This document shows positions 28,831 to 39,156 of a stretch of 64,000 nucleotides of DNA, one piece after another. This stretch comes from Palaemon carinicauda (Eukaryota > Arthropoda > Malacostraca > Decapoda > Palaemonidae), in assembly GCF_036898095.1 (NCBI RefSeq), contig NC_090726.1:32749128-32813127 (forward strand), written 5' to 3'. The notes below the pieces were generated by a model. That model worked only from the letters and a program-made list of their open reading frames with translations, was not told where the DNA came from and ran no database searches. Both the position numbers and the translations under genes were made by a program. Within the stretch, counting starts at the first letter, position 1; each line of letters opens with the position of its first letter.

Positions 28831-28963
28831 CTGAAATAATAGTGGGAATTAAAAAGGAAAGGCTCCCAGTGGTCCTTCAAGACCATAGATATCTTACTAA
28901 ATAGTGTATGTAGGCTAAAAAAGGTAAGATAAATAAGAAGGCAACATAGCCAACGGAACTCAC
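28831..28963 (-). other. Spliceosomal intron in F2 gag
   Basis: This 133-base segment starts GTGAGT and ends with a pyrimidine-rich TTATTTCAG on the minus strand. It contains stops in the gag frame. Removing it joins two phase-0 exons whose product aligns colinearly with the uninterrupted F1 gag. Splicing is inferred from these signals. Confidence 0.75.
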
Positions 28964-29134
28964 CGAGTCAGATCCAAGGGTGGTAACGAGGTCAAAACAG
29001 ACCACACAGTTATCCGGGTGCCATACCACGACATCCTCCAGCTGCACTCCGCAGAGGGCGTGAGACCGACAGACGGTATGGCCGCAGGGCTGATGTAGAA
29101 CAGCTGCACAGGCCGTCGTCTGACAATGCACCAT
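28964..29134 (-). CDS. gag of F2, exon 1
   Basis: These 57 codons start with ATG and encode a Cys/His-rich N-terminus: MVHCQTTAC, then CGHTVCRSHALCG, then WHPDNCVVC. The same arrangement stands in F1 (CDFAFC, GHTACRTHAPC, WNPLNCTVC), suggesting a zinc-binding domain. The ATG follows directly after TTTTTATAG, so a further intron in the leader is possible. It ends in phase 0 at a GTGAGT donor. Confidence 0.78.
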
Positions 29135-30401
29135 CTATAAAAAGAATAGTATATGAGAAACTGTAATTCTCTTAAGTAGGGGCGGGTCCGGAGGACCCGG
29201 GCCTAACATAAGCCTAACACAAGATTAGGGCTTAACTGTAATATTCTTAAGTAGGGGCGGGTCCGGAGGACCCGGCCTAAACATAAGTCTAACTTAAGAC
29301 TAAAGTATAGCCATCCATTCCGGTCGAGCCGGGAGCATAAAAAAGGATGCAACAACAAGAAATTAAGACACATGGTGTCTGATTTCCCGGGGCGAGGCTA
29401 AGCCCCGGGCCGGGAAATAAAAGTATCCAAAACCAATTCGTATAGGAACTCCGGGATAGTGATCTGTCATATAATCATTATATATAATCATAGGAACTGT
29501 TATAAATTAATAGGGGGACGGAACTGTAGATAAGAACCGCCAACCGAACCCAGAGGGTTTCATATAACATAAACCAGTGTGATAAGTGAATATAAAATAG
29601 GGTGCACCGGGATCCAACTCTGTTGACCGGTGGCCAACCAGACTAGACAGAGACGAACCCGCCGGGACACCCGGAGGACAAAGTCCATAAACACTGAACT
29701 ACCCCCTCTAAAAGGAGGGAAGGCAACGGTCCCCTAGGGGAGGGGGGGAGAGAAGCCTAGCCGCCCACCTAGCGAGAGGGGGAGCATGGGGGAGGATCAC
29801 GTGATACGGAGCAGCAGGGCTACCAACTGACGATCCCCAACCAGACAGATCAAACGGAGTAATAGCACAATATTCATTATAATAGTAATAGCGTTGATAA
29901 TATAAAATAAACACATAAAAAATTTTTGGGCAAGGCATGCAACATAATAATTAAATCACAAAAGACACACCTGGTGGCTTAAAGAAATAACATTGCCGCC
30001 TAGCAACGAAGGTCGGCAGCCATAACGATACGTAAATGATATCGGCCCAAAAAGTGAACCACGAGGGTTCTAAACGCTAAATAATGAATATCCACAATAA
30101 CAAATAAAATTTAATAATAAAATTAATACATATAGTAACACCGCGAGTGAAACTAAAAGCTCTCAAAACAGTAGTACCAACTGTAAGTGGGATCAAGCAA
30201 GATCGATATGAACGAAGAGAATAAACTCCTATAATTCAAATATTAAACGATCTAGGTTGCTCAAAACACAGCAAAACCAAGCTTGGTACTTAACTTAGAC
30301 GGTGTCTCCAGGGAAACCGACGAAGAAGCCATAATCCAATGAAAATAAGTGGAAAAACGAGAGCACAACAAAAATGCGGGTTACAACACAAGACGTGCTA
30401 A
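29135..30401 (-). other. Leader region of F2
   Basis: 1.27 kb with no conserved frame. The motif AAGTAGGGGCGGGTCCGGAGGACCCGG occurs twice (near 29175 and 29250) and contains the palindrome GGGTCCGGAGGACCC. The rest is AT-rich. Confidence 0.5.
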
Positions 30402-30658
30402 AAGGAGTTGGGTTCTGAGCGGATGCAGTGTTAGTAGTACCGAGTGAGGTTGAACGGCTCTCCTCTATTGGGGTTTCTGTCGTGGATGAATCTAAATAGT
30501 ACGGGACCTCTGGATTATACGCCCAATTTTATACCGACACCAATAGGTGAGCGAGCTAGTTAACCTAGCACTCCTTTACATTTTTTTTCTGGTATATTTA
30601 GCAGTAAATTACCTAAGAATAAGTGCTAAATGGAGCTTATTCACTGGGCGGCACAGGT
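30402..30658 (-). repeat. F2 5' inverted terminal repeat
   Basis: This is the reverse complement of 23249-23505. Confidence 0.88.
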
Positions 30659-30694
30659 TCGAGCCCAGAAAATAAATTTTTGAATATACTTACC

Positions 30695-30844
30695 CGGTGA
30701 TTATATAGCTGCAACTCTGTTGCTCGACAGACAACTCTACGGAAAAACTCGCCAGCGATCGCTACACAGGTTGCGGGTGTGCCCAACAGCGTCATCTGTC
30801 GACCAGATACCCAGCTCTCATGTAAACAAAGACTCAATTTTCTC
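30695..30844 (-). repeat. Element C 3' inverted terminal repeat
   Basis: It pairs with 45751-45900 over 150 bp; one substitution was seen (GCGTCATC against GCGCCATC). It contains AGCGATCGCT. Confidence 0.85.
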
Positions 30845-30892
30845 CTCGTCCCACTGTGTCTCTATTGGGGAGGAAGGGAGGGTCATTTAATT

Positions 30893-30949
30893 TATAATCA
30901 CCGGGTAAGTATATTCAAAAATTTATTTTATAATCAAAATAACATTTTT
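30893..30949 (-). repeat. Element C ICR, left half
   Basis: It matches the 3' end of C in inverted orientation and stops at AACATTTTT, the centre of the ICR, where F1 begins. The right half resumes at 39716. Confidence 0.85.
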
Positions 30950-30956
30950 GGGCTCA

Positions 30957-31300
30957 AGCCATGGCGTCCTGATGGAAGGTTCCTTTTTGGTAGCTTCCTT
31001 GGGTATAAAACTACTAAGATATTCCCAGAGAATTTAACCACAGGTTATCACAGAATTCTAACTTCTGGAGCGAGTATCCCAAAGGTTTCCCTTTAAGACA
31101 TCGTATATCAACAGGGGACGCATGTCTAAACGCGCCACATAGCTATCTTCACCCTGAACAGAGTTAATGCTTCGGTGTGTAAGGGTTGAGAATAGCTGGG
31201 AGCCGCTCCACAGCCAATCTCACTTGTGGCTACTACTGATACTCGAGACGTAAACAAACGGGCGCCATTGCTCAAATGACGTCACGCCCGTCTTCATCCT
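30957..31300 (+). repeat. F1 5' inverted terminal repeat
   Basis: It pairs over 344 bp with 39330-39673, with two differences seen (near 30990 and 31155). Confidence 0.9.
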
Positions 31301-33598
31301 TTGTTTAGTAGCTGCCCTACTTAGACGGATTTTCCCTGTGCTCCTTTTATCGATTTGCATCTACGTTATGTCGCTACCTTCAGCCTCACCATCTTCTGGA
31401 AAGTTGAGTACAAGGTTCCAGTATTGTTTAGTTAAGCTCTGGCCGTAAAGTAAATATTACTTTTCGAGATAATTGCTGTTTTGTGGCAGAGCTGTGCCTC
31501 TACCGGACCCGCCATTTTATGGCGTCGTTGTTGTTATGCATGCCTTATTTAGTTAGCCACAACAACGCTTCCGGCCTTATTTACTAATCGAATACATTAG
31601 TTTATTTAGTCTTCATAGCTAGGAACTTTTATATCGTTTTTCGACGCTTTTTATCGGTCATCGATTGACCTCATACCAGTCGGCTTCTATAGCCCCCAGG
31701 CCAGAGCGCCTGTACATAAGTGTTCATGCATGATTTTATTAGTGATCCTAGACTAAGTTATGAAGATAGGGGCATTATTTTACAATACTTTCGACCGTGA
31801 TGCAATGTTCTTTCGCCTTCAGGGACCATATAGGGGATAGGTTAGTTAGTGTCTCTTTCTAACCTAACCTACTTGTAGGACCCCTATATGCTTCCTTCAT
31901 CCCCTGCCTTGGCATTCCCTCTAATTAGCCTTGATTCCCTTTCTGAGTAAAGGGATCAAGTGTCTAATGGAGTATTTATCGCCTCTCAGTCCTCCCTATG
32001 GGAATGAACCCCCCTTAGGGTTGCGTCCGAGAGTGAGGTTAGGCTAGCCCTACCTCTATGGCTAGGATTAGTCTATGACTATCCTGCGATAGCGATATGT
32101 CTTCTACCTTTCCTAGTTCAGGACTTTTAGCCCTGCTCTAGGTTAGGTTAGGAAGGTTTCTCTGTTCCCTGCTGAAACTGTACCCATGCACCGTTTCAGC
32201 CGATCTGCCTTATCTTAGGTTAGGGAGTGTCCTCCCTTTCCCTAGTGGCCGCTCTGGTACAGAAACCCTTCCTTGGAAGACTTCTCTCTACTCCCCTCCC
32301 CACCTATCTCTTGTATAGCCTAGCCTATGCTTAGGTTAGTCTATACCCACCTGTCCCCTGTCCTACAACTCCTCCTTAGGGTGGAGTAGTAGGGCTACCC
32401 GAGCTTCCCTGTGCAGTCCGCTCTGGTACATATACCCTTCATAGTGTCCTATGGGGTTAATCTCTAGATGTGTTCTGCATATGGGGGGCTCCCCCTCTTT
32501 GGGTGTCCCCTAGCCCTCCCTTGGGCTACCTAGCTCCCGGTCCTCTGTGACCCCTGCTCCTGGATGATAGAGCCTGTCTCTATCATGGGTACACCCTCTC
32601 AGGGGGGGGGATGTCCGGAGTCCATGACTGAACTTCCTGCATCCCTCCTCCCCCCCCCCCTGTCTCTCTCCCTATCCGGGTGCTGGTCTCTTGCCGCCTC
32701 CACTGTCGGCGATACCCGCCTCCTACCTTGGTGACTCTCCCTACCCTTGCCGCCAGCCCCCTGTGTGCCGGGGGACTGCCGACTGCCGCCGGCTCCTACC
32801 GGCGGCTCTCCTCCCTCCTAGCTTGTCGTCCGCTCGCCGGTCGGCCGCCGGAGTGCCGGCATCTATTGCCGGCAACCCGGTTCCGCTATACATTGTCCCA
32901 GTCACCAACCGGCATCCTCCGACTGCCGGAGCCGCCGCTCCCCTGCCGGCGTGCCGCCGTTGTACCGGCGGCCGCCACCCTGGTATACTCTTGACTTACA
33001 TATTGTCTGTCTTGATGCCAGAAACTCTGTCGGAGCGACCTCCGGCATGCCGGCGGCTTGCCGGAAACCCCCGGAGGCGTCAAGAATACTTGCACCCCCT
33101 TCTTCTAGCTATCATATGATACTGATAGCCCTATACCGCAAACAGATGGACTGTTTCCACTATTAAGATCAATACCTTGGTACTGTTCTGTTAGGGATCA
33201 TGCTGTCTCTTTGCACTCTTCTAATTCCAGCATGCTGCGTGCATCTTTGCACGGCTGGTTGCCGGAAGCAGTTACCTTAAAAGGAGGCCCTCTAGCCCCT
33301 AGTTTGGGACCGAATGATCTCGGTCCCAATCTTACCCTTGGTTTTTCCACGGAATTCCATTGCCCTATGGAACTCTAAGGAATACTATCCGGTGCCTTCG
33401 GTCTCTCGGATTATCCAAGGACAAAGCTTACGGTAACCAGCCGGGCGAGATGCATGGAGTATGTTCTCTTTACTATTTCAATCTCTATGCATCACACCCT
33501 TCTTTAAGTTAAAATTAATAATTAATATTAACTTAGTTTAAGAGCCATTCTTATGACTCCCCCATACTCATTTTCTCTTTCTTCCACAGGAGGAGCAG
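31301..33598 (+). other. Leader region of F1
   Basis: 2.3 kb without a gene. Degenerate AGGTTAGG motifs recur at about 31845-32335. The stretch 32640-33090 is very GC-rich, full of GCCGGC-type motifs. Just before gag, TTTCTTCCACAG is a strong splice acceptor followed by nine bases and the ATG. F2 has an acceptor at the same place, so the leader is probably spliced; the donor was not identified. Confidence 0.5.
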
Positions 33599-35538
33599 AT
33601 GAAGTGTGACTTCGCCTTCTGCGCTGTGAAACGCCCGCAGTTTTACGGGCATACGGCTTGCAGGACTCACGCCCCTTGTGCCGACAAGAAAGGGGATCTG
33701 AAGTTTTGGAATCCACTGAACTGTACGGTATGCCAGGCTCACATGACTGACGCCTTCCATAACCCTCCCTCAGCGGAGGTCAGAGACATTTCTCGTGAAA
33801 AGCTACGCAAGTGGGTGCGTGGCTTCCAGAAAAATGCCACCGGCCCTTACCTGGCCACAGAAGAATTGAGGTCACTCCTGTTCCCTAAGGCCTCCCCTGA
33901 TTCAGTGGTACCCAAAGACGTGATTCCCATTGTCCAACTTACAGTGGAACCTGATGTTGTCATGGCTCAGTCCATGCATGAGTGTCGCCTGGATTCCGGA
34001 GATGACGAACAGATGTCGGATGTCTCGGAAGACACCGAGAAGACGCTTATGGCTCAAGGAGCCGAAGATGACGAAGACAAGGTGGAATACGCCGAGTCGG
34101 AGCAAGAGGTCGCTCCTCCGTCCATCCCCCCTCCTACTCCTACACCGACGGAAGTGTCTATTCCGTCTACCTCCTCGACCCCGGATCCCTCTTCTTCCAC
34201 TCAAGAATTGATCCGACTGATTAGAGCCGTCATGGACGACAGGTTGAAGGAGAATCAGGAGTCCATCAGGTCCATGATAGGATCCAGAGAACCGAAGAGG
34301 ATTTCGGTTAAGGATCTCCCCGCTTGCTCACATGCCAACCCGTGGAGGTATGCTGAGCATATGGTGATTGCGACCGGCAGGATCTTTGTCAGCGATAAGA
34401 TCGGCACGGTCCCCTTGGAAGACGTGGAGTTCTTCCCAAACTTTGAGGCCTACCCGGACTGTTACGTCCGTCTGCGCTCTGAACCTGCCTCGAAGGAAGA
34501 GACCGAACCGAAGGAAGAGATAGTGTTCGATCTCGCAAAGGCCCAGGCTATGCTAGCCACCACATTCAAGAGTAGGGGCTTTACCTGCTCTAAGCTTCCG
34601 GCCCTGATCAAGAAGCACCCTACTTATGTCGCACCTGAAAGTGCGATTCTTCCATTCCTGGAAAAGGCCTTAGCTGCGTGCCTTAAAGCTGCGGAAGAAG
34701 GGAAAGCCTGCCCTGCACTGGAGGAGTGCAGACCCTTCTCCATAGTAACTCCCCCTGACGCTCGAAACTGGAAGGATGTCCAGCATACTTTCGTCGTGGG
34801 AAAGCTAGATCCTGACGTCGCCGGACGTCAGTTTAATGAAGACCTCCCTAAGCTCAACGATCACCTCCTTCGTCGGGAACAAGATACGAAGGAGAGGCTC
34901 GCAGCATCCTTATCTCATCAAGTCCAACTTGAAATTATGGCCTGTGACACCAGAGTACCAGACCACTACATGGTACTCTCCAAATCCCACCTGATGACCG
35001 TGATGAAGGACTTGTACCACTTCATAAAGGCTCGGAGAGCCTGTCGTGAATTCGTGCTACCGTGAAACACGAACCCCGGAGGCTGATTTCCTCCAACATC
35101 TGGGGTAAACACCTCTTTCCCTCTGACCTCGTGAAGGAAATCACCGACAGAGCCGCCACGGAGAATAGGAACCTTCTCCACAAGTGGGGCATGTCCAAGA
35201 AAAGGAAACCCTCTCAGGACGACGGACCTCAACCTAGGAGGAAATCCCAAAAACAGAAACCCCAGCAACGTCAACAAAGACGTCAGTTTCCGGGACCCGC
35301 TACCTCCCAAGTGGTTGCCCAACCACAACAGACCTTTCAATTGGTCCCCCAACCGGTGTTGTCACAGTCACCGGTCTTCACCCCTGCTTTCGAGCAACAG
35401 TCAACTACCTTTCGTCCCAAAGGTAGAGGCTCATACAAGGGTGCAAGCAAAGACGCCTCTCGCCGTCCCTCCAGAGGCAGAGGAGGAAAGGGAGCTAGCG
35501 GCCGAGGCAGCAAGCCCTCGGGACACCAGAAGCAATGA
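33599..35538 (+). pseudogene. gag of F1, single frameshift
   Basis: It opens with a Cys/His-rich segment (CDFAFC, GHTACRTHAPC, NCTVC) and runs open for 488 codons to 35065. The C-terminal part continues in the +2 frame at 35062-35538 (LISSNIWGKHLFPSDLV, ending in RPSRGRGGKGASGRGSK). Against F2, the break corresponds to loss of about 10 bases between FVL and KHEP. Unlike F2 there is no intron after NCTVC; the frame reads straight through. Confidence 0.85.
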
Positions 35539-37375
35539 AGTGCTTCCGGTGGGAGGAAGACTCCGCCAATTCCAGGATCGTTGGACCTTCGATCCCTGGG
35601 CACACAGCATCGTCAAGAAGGGTCTAGGCTGGAGTTGGACTCAACCACCCCCAACCTTCCAGCAATTCTTCCAACAATCAACCCCCCTTCTGGAAGAATA
35701 TGTCCTAGATCTCTTGAACAAGAAGGTGATAAGGAAGGTAAAGTCCACCAGGTTCCAAGGGAGACTGTTTTGTGTCCCCAAGAAAGACTCCGACAAACTC
35801 AGAGTCATTCTGGACTTATCCCCCCTCAACAAGTTCATAGCGAACGACAAGTTCAAGATGCTGACTCTTCAACAGATAAGGACCCTTCTGCCTCGAGGTT
35901 CCTACACGGTCTCCATAGACCTGGCGGATGCCTACTGGCACGTTCCAATGAACCATCACGCTTCCTCCTACCTAGGATTTCGACTCCAAAGGAAAAGCTA
36001 CGCCTTCCGGGCCATGCCCTTCGGCCTCAACGTGGCCCCTCGGATCTTCACAAAGCTGGCGGACGCCATAGTACAACAGCTCCGCCTCCGAAACGTCCAG
36101 GTGATGGCCTACCTCGACGACTGGCTAGTCTGGGCTCCATCGCCCGAAGATTGTGTAAAATCTTGCAACAAAGTCACCCAGTACCTAGAACACCTGGGAT
36201 TCAAGATCAACGAGAAGAAATCTCGCCTCTCTCCAGCTCAGAAGTTCCAGTGGTTGGGAATCCACTGGAACCTTCAGTCACACCGCCTTTCCATCCCCCA
36301 GAAGAAAAGGAAGGAAATAGCAGGGTCTGTCAAGCGACTGCTGAAATCCAAACGCATTTCAAGACGCCAGCAGGAACGAGTTCTAGGCTCTCTACAGTTC
36401 GCCTCAGTGACAAACCCAGTGCTTCGCGCACAGCTAAAGGATGCCGCGGGAGTCTGGAGACGTTCGGCATCCATCGCTCGAAGAGACCTCAAGAGACGGC
36501 TTCCAAACAGACTGCGACTTCTTCTAAAGCCGTGGTCAGAAGCAAAGGCCCTGAAAAGGTCCATTCCTCTCCAACACCCTCCTCCATCACTCAACATCCA
36601 CACGGACGCTTCGCTGGAGGGTTGGGGAGGTCACTCCCACCAAAAACAGGCTCAAGGCACCTGGTCTCCCCTGTTCAAGACGTTCCACATAAACATCTTG
36701 GAGGCCATGGCGGTCCTTCTAACCCTAAAGAAGTTATCCCCGCCGCCCTCGATCCACATCCGTCTAACCCTAGACAACTCGGTGGTAGTTCGTTGTCTCA
36801 ATCGCCAAGGCTCAAGATCGCCCCAGATAAATCAGGTGCTTCTCCCAATCTTCCGTCTGGCAGAGAAGAAGTGGCACTTGTCTGCAGTTCACCTACAAGG
36901 ATTCCGCAACGTGACAGCGGATGCTCTATCTCGGACAAACCCGATAGAGTCGGAATGGTCTCTAGACGCAAGATCGTTCTCCTTCATCTCTCACCAAGTC
37001 CCAGAACTTCAGATAGATTTCTTTGCAACGAGCGACAACAATCAACTTCCTCGGTATGTGGCCCCGTACGAGGACCCCAAAGCAGAAGCAGTGGATGCCA
37101 TGTCACTGGATTGGAACAGATGGTCCAAGATCTACCTGTTCCCCCCCACCAACCTTCTGTTGAAAGTCCTCTCCAAACTGAGAACCTTCAAAGGGACAGC
37201 GGCCCTAGTGGCTCCCAAGTGGCCTCGGAGCAACTGGTACCCCCTGGTCCTGGAGCTGCAGCCCAAGCTGATCCCTCTCCCGGGCCCAGTTCTCTCTCAA
37301 CAAGTACAGAAGTCGACTGTCTTCGCTTCATCATCGAAAATCAAGGACCTTCATCTCATGATTTTCTCTCCCTAG
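35315..37375 (+). CDS. RT-RNase H ORF of F1
   Basis: This 686-codon frame overlaps the gag end by 224 bases in the +1 frame. RT motifs: LRVILDLSPLN, SIDLADAYWHVPM, FRAMPFGLNVAP, VMAYLDDWLVW, then WLGIHW. RNase H: IHTDASLEGWGG, INILEAMAVLL, TLDNSVVVRCL and NVTADALSR. Behind it lies the DIRS-type extension IDFFATSDNNQLP and IYLFPPTNLL. No lesion is seen. The enzyme would copy the RNA into DNA in the gag particle. Confidence 0.9.
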   Translation: MPNHNRPFNWSPNRCCHSHRSSPLLSSNSQLPFVPKVEAHTRVQAKTPLAVPPEAEEERELAAEAASPRDTRSNEVLPVGGRLRQFQDRWTFDPWAHSIVKKGLGWSWTQPPPTFQQFFQQSTPLLEEYVLDLLNKKVIRKVKSTRFQGRLFCVPKKDSDKLRVILDLSPLNKFIANDKFKMLTLQQIRTLLPRGSYTVSIDLADAYWHVPMNHHASSYLGFRLQRKSYAFRAMPFGLNVAPRIFTKLADAIVQQLRLRNVQVMAYLDDWLVWAPSPEDCVKSCNKVTQYLEHLGFKINEKKSRLSPAQKFQWLGIHWNLQSHRLSIPQKKRKEIAGSVKRLLKSKRISRRQQERVLGSLQFASVTNPVLRAQLKDAAGVWRRSASIARRDLKRRLPNRLRLLLKPWSEAKALKRSIPLQHPPPSLNIHTDASLEGWGGHSHQKQAQGTWSPLFKTFHINILEAMAVLLTLKKLSPPPSIHIRLTLDNSVVVRCLNRQGSRSPQINQVLLPIFRLAEKKWHLSAVHLQGFRNVTADALSRTNPIESEWSLDARSFSFISHQVPELQIDFFATSDNNQLPRYVAPYEDPKAEAVDAMSLDWNRWSKIYLFPPTNLLLKVLSKLRTFKGTAALVAPKWPRSNWYPLVLELQPKLIPLPGPVLSQQVQKSTVFASSSKIKDLHLMIFSP

Positions 37376-38346
37376 CCGCAAAGAAGAGGTTTGGGATCTC
37401 GAAGAAAAGTCTGGACTTCCTAGAGGAATACAAGACCGAATCCACAAGACGGCAATATGAATCATCCTGGAGGAAATGGGTCTCCTTCGTCAAGACAAAA
37501 AATCCTAAAGAAATCACGATTGATTTCTGCATGTCCTTCTTTATTCACCTTCATGGACAGGGATTAGCAGCCAATACGATATCAACCTGCAAATCGGCCT
37601 TGACCAGACCAATTCTATATGCTTTCCAAATTGATCTGTCCAGCGACATCTTCAACAAACTGCCGAAAGCATGTGCTCGCCTACGCCCAGCACCCCCACC
37701 GAAACCGATCTCCTGGTCACTAGACAAGGTGCTCCATTTCGCCTCCAACTTGGACAATGATTCCTGCCCTCTCAAGGATCTGACTCAGAAAGTTATATTT
37801 CTCTTTGCTCTCGCTTCAGGAGCTCGAGTCAGCGAAATAGTGGCTTTATCAAGAGAGGATGGACACATCCTGTTTACCGATACAGGTGAAGTTACCCTCT
37901 CCCCTGATCCGACGTTTCTCGCCAAAAATGAATTACCCACCAAAAGATGGGGCCCTTGGAGAATATGCCCCCTGAAGGAGGATGCCTCTCTATGTCCAGT
38001 AGAGAGCCTCAAGGTCTATCTTCGCAGAACTTCAAACTTTGGTGGAGGCCAACTCTTCAAAGGAGAAACATCGGGCAGCGACCTGTCACTGAAACAATTA
38101 AGAGCGAAAATCACCTACTTCATTCGCAGAGCGGATCCTAACAGTACACCCGCTGGTCATGATCCTAGAAAAGTGGCATCATCTCTGAATTTCTTTCAGA
38201 GTATGGACTTTGAAAGCCTTAAAAACTTCACGGGTTGGAAGTCCTCGCGAGTTTTCTTTAAACATTATGCGAAACAAGTGCACGAAGTCAAACATTTTGT
38301 GGTAGCCGCAGGTAGTGTTATGAAACCTGCACCTAACTCTGCGTAG
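35581..38346 (+). CDS. Tyrosine recombinase ORF of F1
   Basis: This is a 921-codon open frame. Recombinase signatures lie in the last 320 or so residues: RQYESSWRKWVSF, NTISTCKSALTR, catalytic Arg in ASGARVSEIVALS, His/Arg in GHDPRKVASSL and Tyr in VFFKHYAKQVHEV. About 585 N-terminal codons overlap RT-RNase H in the -1 frame. It shares its frame with the gag C-terminus. The formal ATG at 35581 may not be the real start. Confidence 0.85.
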   Translation: MDLRSLGTQHRQEGSRLELDSTTPNLPAILPTINPPSGRICPRSLEQEGDKEGKVHQVPRETVLCPQERLRQTQSHSGLIPPQQVHSERQVQDADSSTDKDPSASRFLHGLHRPGGCLLARSNEPSRFLLPRISTPKEKLRLPGHALRPQRGPSDLHKAGGRHSTTAPPPKRPGDGLPRRLASLGSIARRLCKILQQSHPVPRTPGIQDQREEISPLSSSEVPVVGNPLEPSVTPPFHPPEEKEGNSRVCQATAEIQTHFKTPAGTSSRLSTVRLSDKPSASRTAKGCRGSLETFGIHRSKRPQETASKQTATSSKAVVRSKGPEKVHSSPTPSSITQHPHGRFAGGLGRSLPPKTGSRHLVSPVQDVPHKHLGGHGGPSNPKEVIPAALDPHPSNPRQLGGSSLSQSPRLKIAPDKSGASPNLPSGREEVALVCSSPTRIPQRDSGCSISDKPDRVGMVSRRKIVLLHLSPSPRTSDRFLCNERQQSTSSVCGPVRGPQSRSSGCHVTGLEQMVQDLPVPPHQPSVESPLQTENLQRDSGPSGSQVASEQLVPPGPGAAAQADPSPGPSSLSTSTEVDCLRFIIENQGPSSHDFLSLAAKKRFGISKKSLDFLEEYKTESTRRQYESSWRKWVSFVKTKNPKEITIDFCMSFFIHLHGQGLAANTISTCKSALTRPILYAFQIDLSSDIFNKLPKACARLRPAPPPKPISWSLDKVLHFASNLDNDSCPLKDLTQKVIFLFALASGARVSEIVALSREDGHILFTDTGEVTLSPDPTFLAKNELPTKRWGPWRICPLKEDASLCPVESLKVYLRRTSNFGGGQLFKGETSGSDLSLKQLRAKITYFIRRADPNSTPAGHDPRKVASSLNFFQSMDFESLKNFTGWKSSRVFFKHYAKQVHEVKHFVVAAGSVMKPAPNSA

Positions 38347-39156
38347 AACAGTGAGTTACTTGGGACTCTAACTCTTCAGGTGCCTATGTTGACCCTCGAG
38401 CGATTCATAGTGATGTCGAAAACACTTAGTGCTTTTATAACTGTTCTTATCCCAGGTGAAATGTCATAGTTGTCACACAAGTGCCGCATGCCCTGAGCAT
38501 GACGTGTTTTTTAATCAAAGACTTGCGTTCCTCGAGAACGAGTGCCTACTAATAAACTTGAAATTCCTTTTCAGATTCAAGAGCAAGTCTTTATTACTAT
38601 GTACATTATAATTACTGTAAATGAACTTTACTTATTGCTGTAAATTATTTAATTTCTGCATTTGTGAAATAAAATTTCTATTTTATTACCTGTGCGTCTC
38701 AATCAGCTCCTACTTACTATGAAATACATGCCTGTCATAGTTTTATTACTCCCCCTTTTCCTTATGGTTATGAAGAAATTAAGATGCTAACTCTTAATTT
38801 ATATTCACTCTGATTATGTAAGGTTCCAACACGAATACTTACTTTTATTACCCGGGAGATGAACCATCACTCTCAATACACAGTGCCCAACCACCACTGG
38901 TCTAATTTTCAGAATGTTTCTATACAAATACCAAACATTCGGCTTCATCTCCAAGTTCTTCAAGTTCTTCTATCAGGATGAATAGCCCTTCAATACCACT
39001 TTGACGTCAGCATGGCCCATGGGAACTTCACTGCCAAGGGGGGCAGGATGCTTCTTCCCTATGGTCCCTTATTAAAGATTACTATGCTGTTTTGTCAATG
39101 CCTTGGCACTTACTATTAGGGGAAAATCTACCACGATACATTGATTCTCTGGTATT
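38347..39156 (+). other. F1 3' untranslated region
   Basis: Non-coding, mostly AT-rich, between the YR stop and the ICR. Several AATAAA-type motifs occur (for example GAAATAAAATT near 38665) and could end transcripts. Confidence 0.45.

Larger units (their letters stand above)
23206..30672 (-). mobile_element. DIRS-like retrotransposon F2 (nested in C)
   Basis: This element is about 7.46 kb with sense strand minus: 5' ITR 30402-30658, leader, gag in two exons, RT-RNase H with one stop, YR, ICR 23550-23641, 3' ITR 23249-23505. An AAAA tract is present at both edges (23206-23209 and 30669-30672), where the target had one, so the boundaries are uncertain by four bases. F2 and F1 share alignable gag and pol and form a lineage distinct from A. 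Confidence 0.88.

Noticed and set aside
29708..29938. Small protein in the F2 leader
   Set aside because: No conservation with the F1 leader and no motif; probably chance.
31840..32340. Interstitial telomere array
   Set aside because: The AGGTTAGG words are scattered and irregular, on both strands.
32680..33119. Coding frames in the GC-rich F1 leader
   Set aside because: Overlapping frames in several phases with low-complexity Pro/Arg/Ala products reflect base composition.
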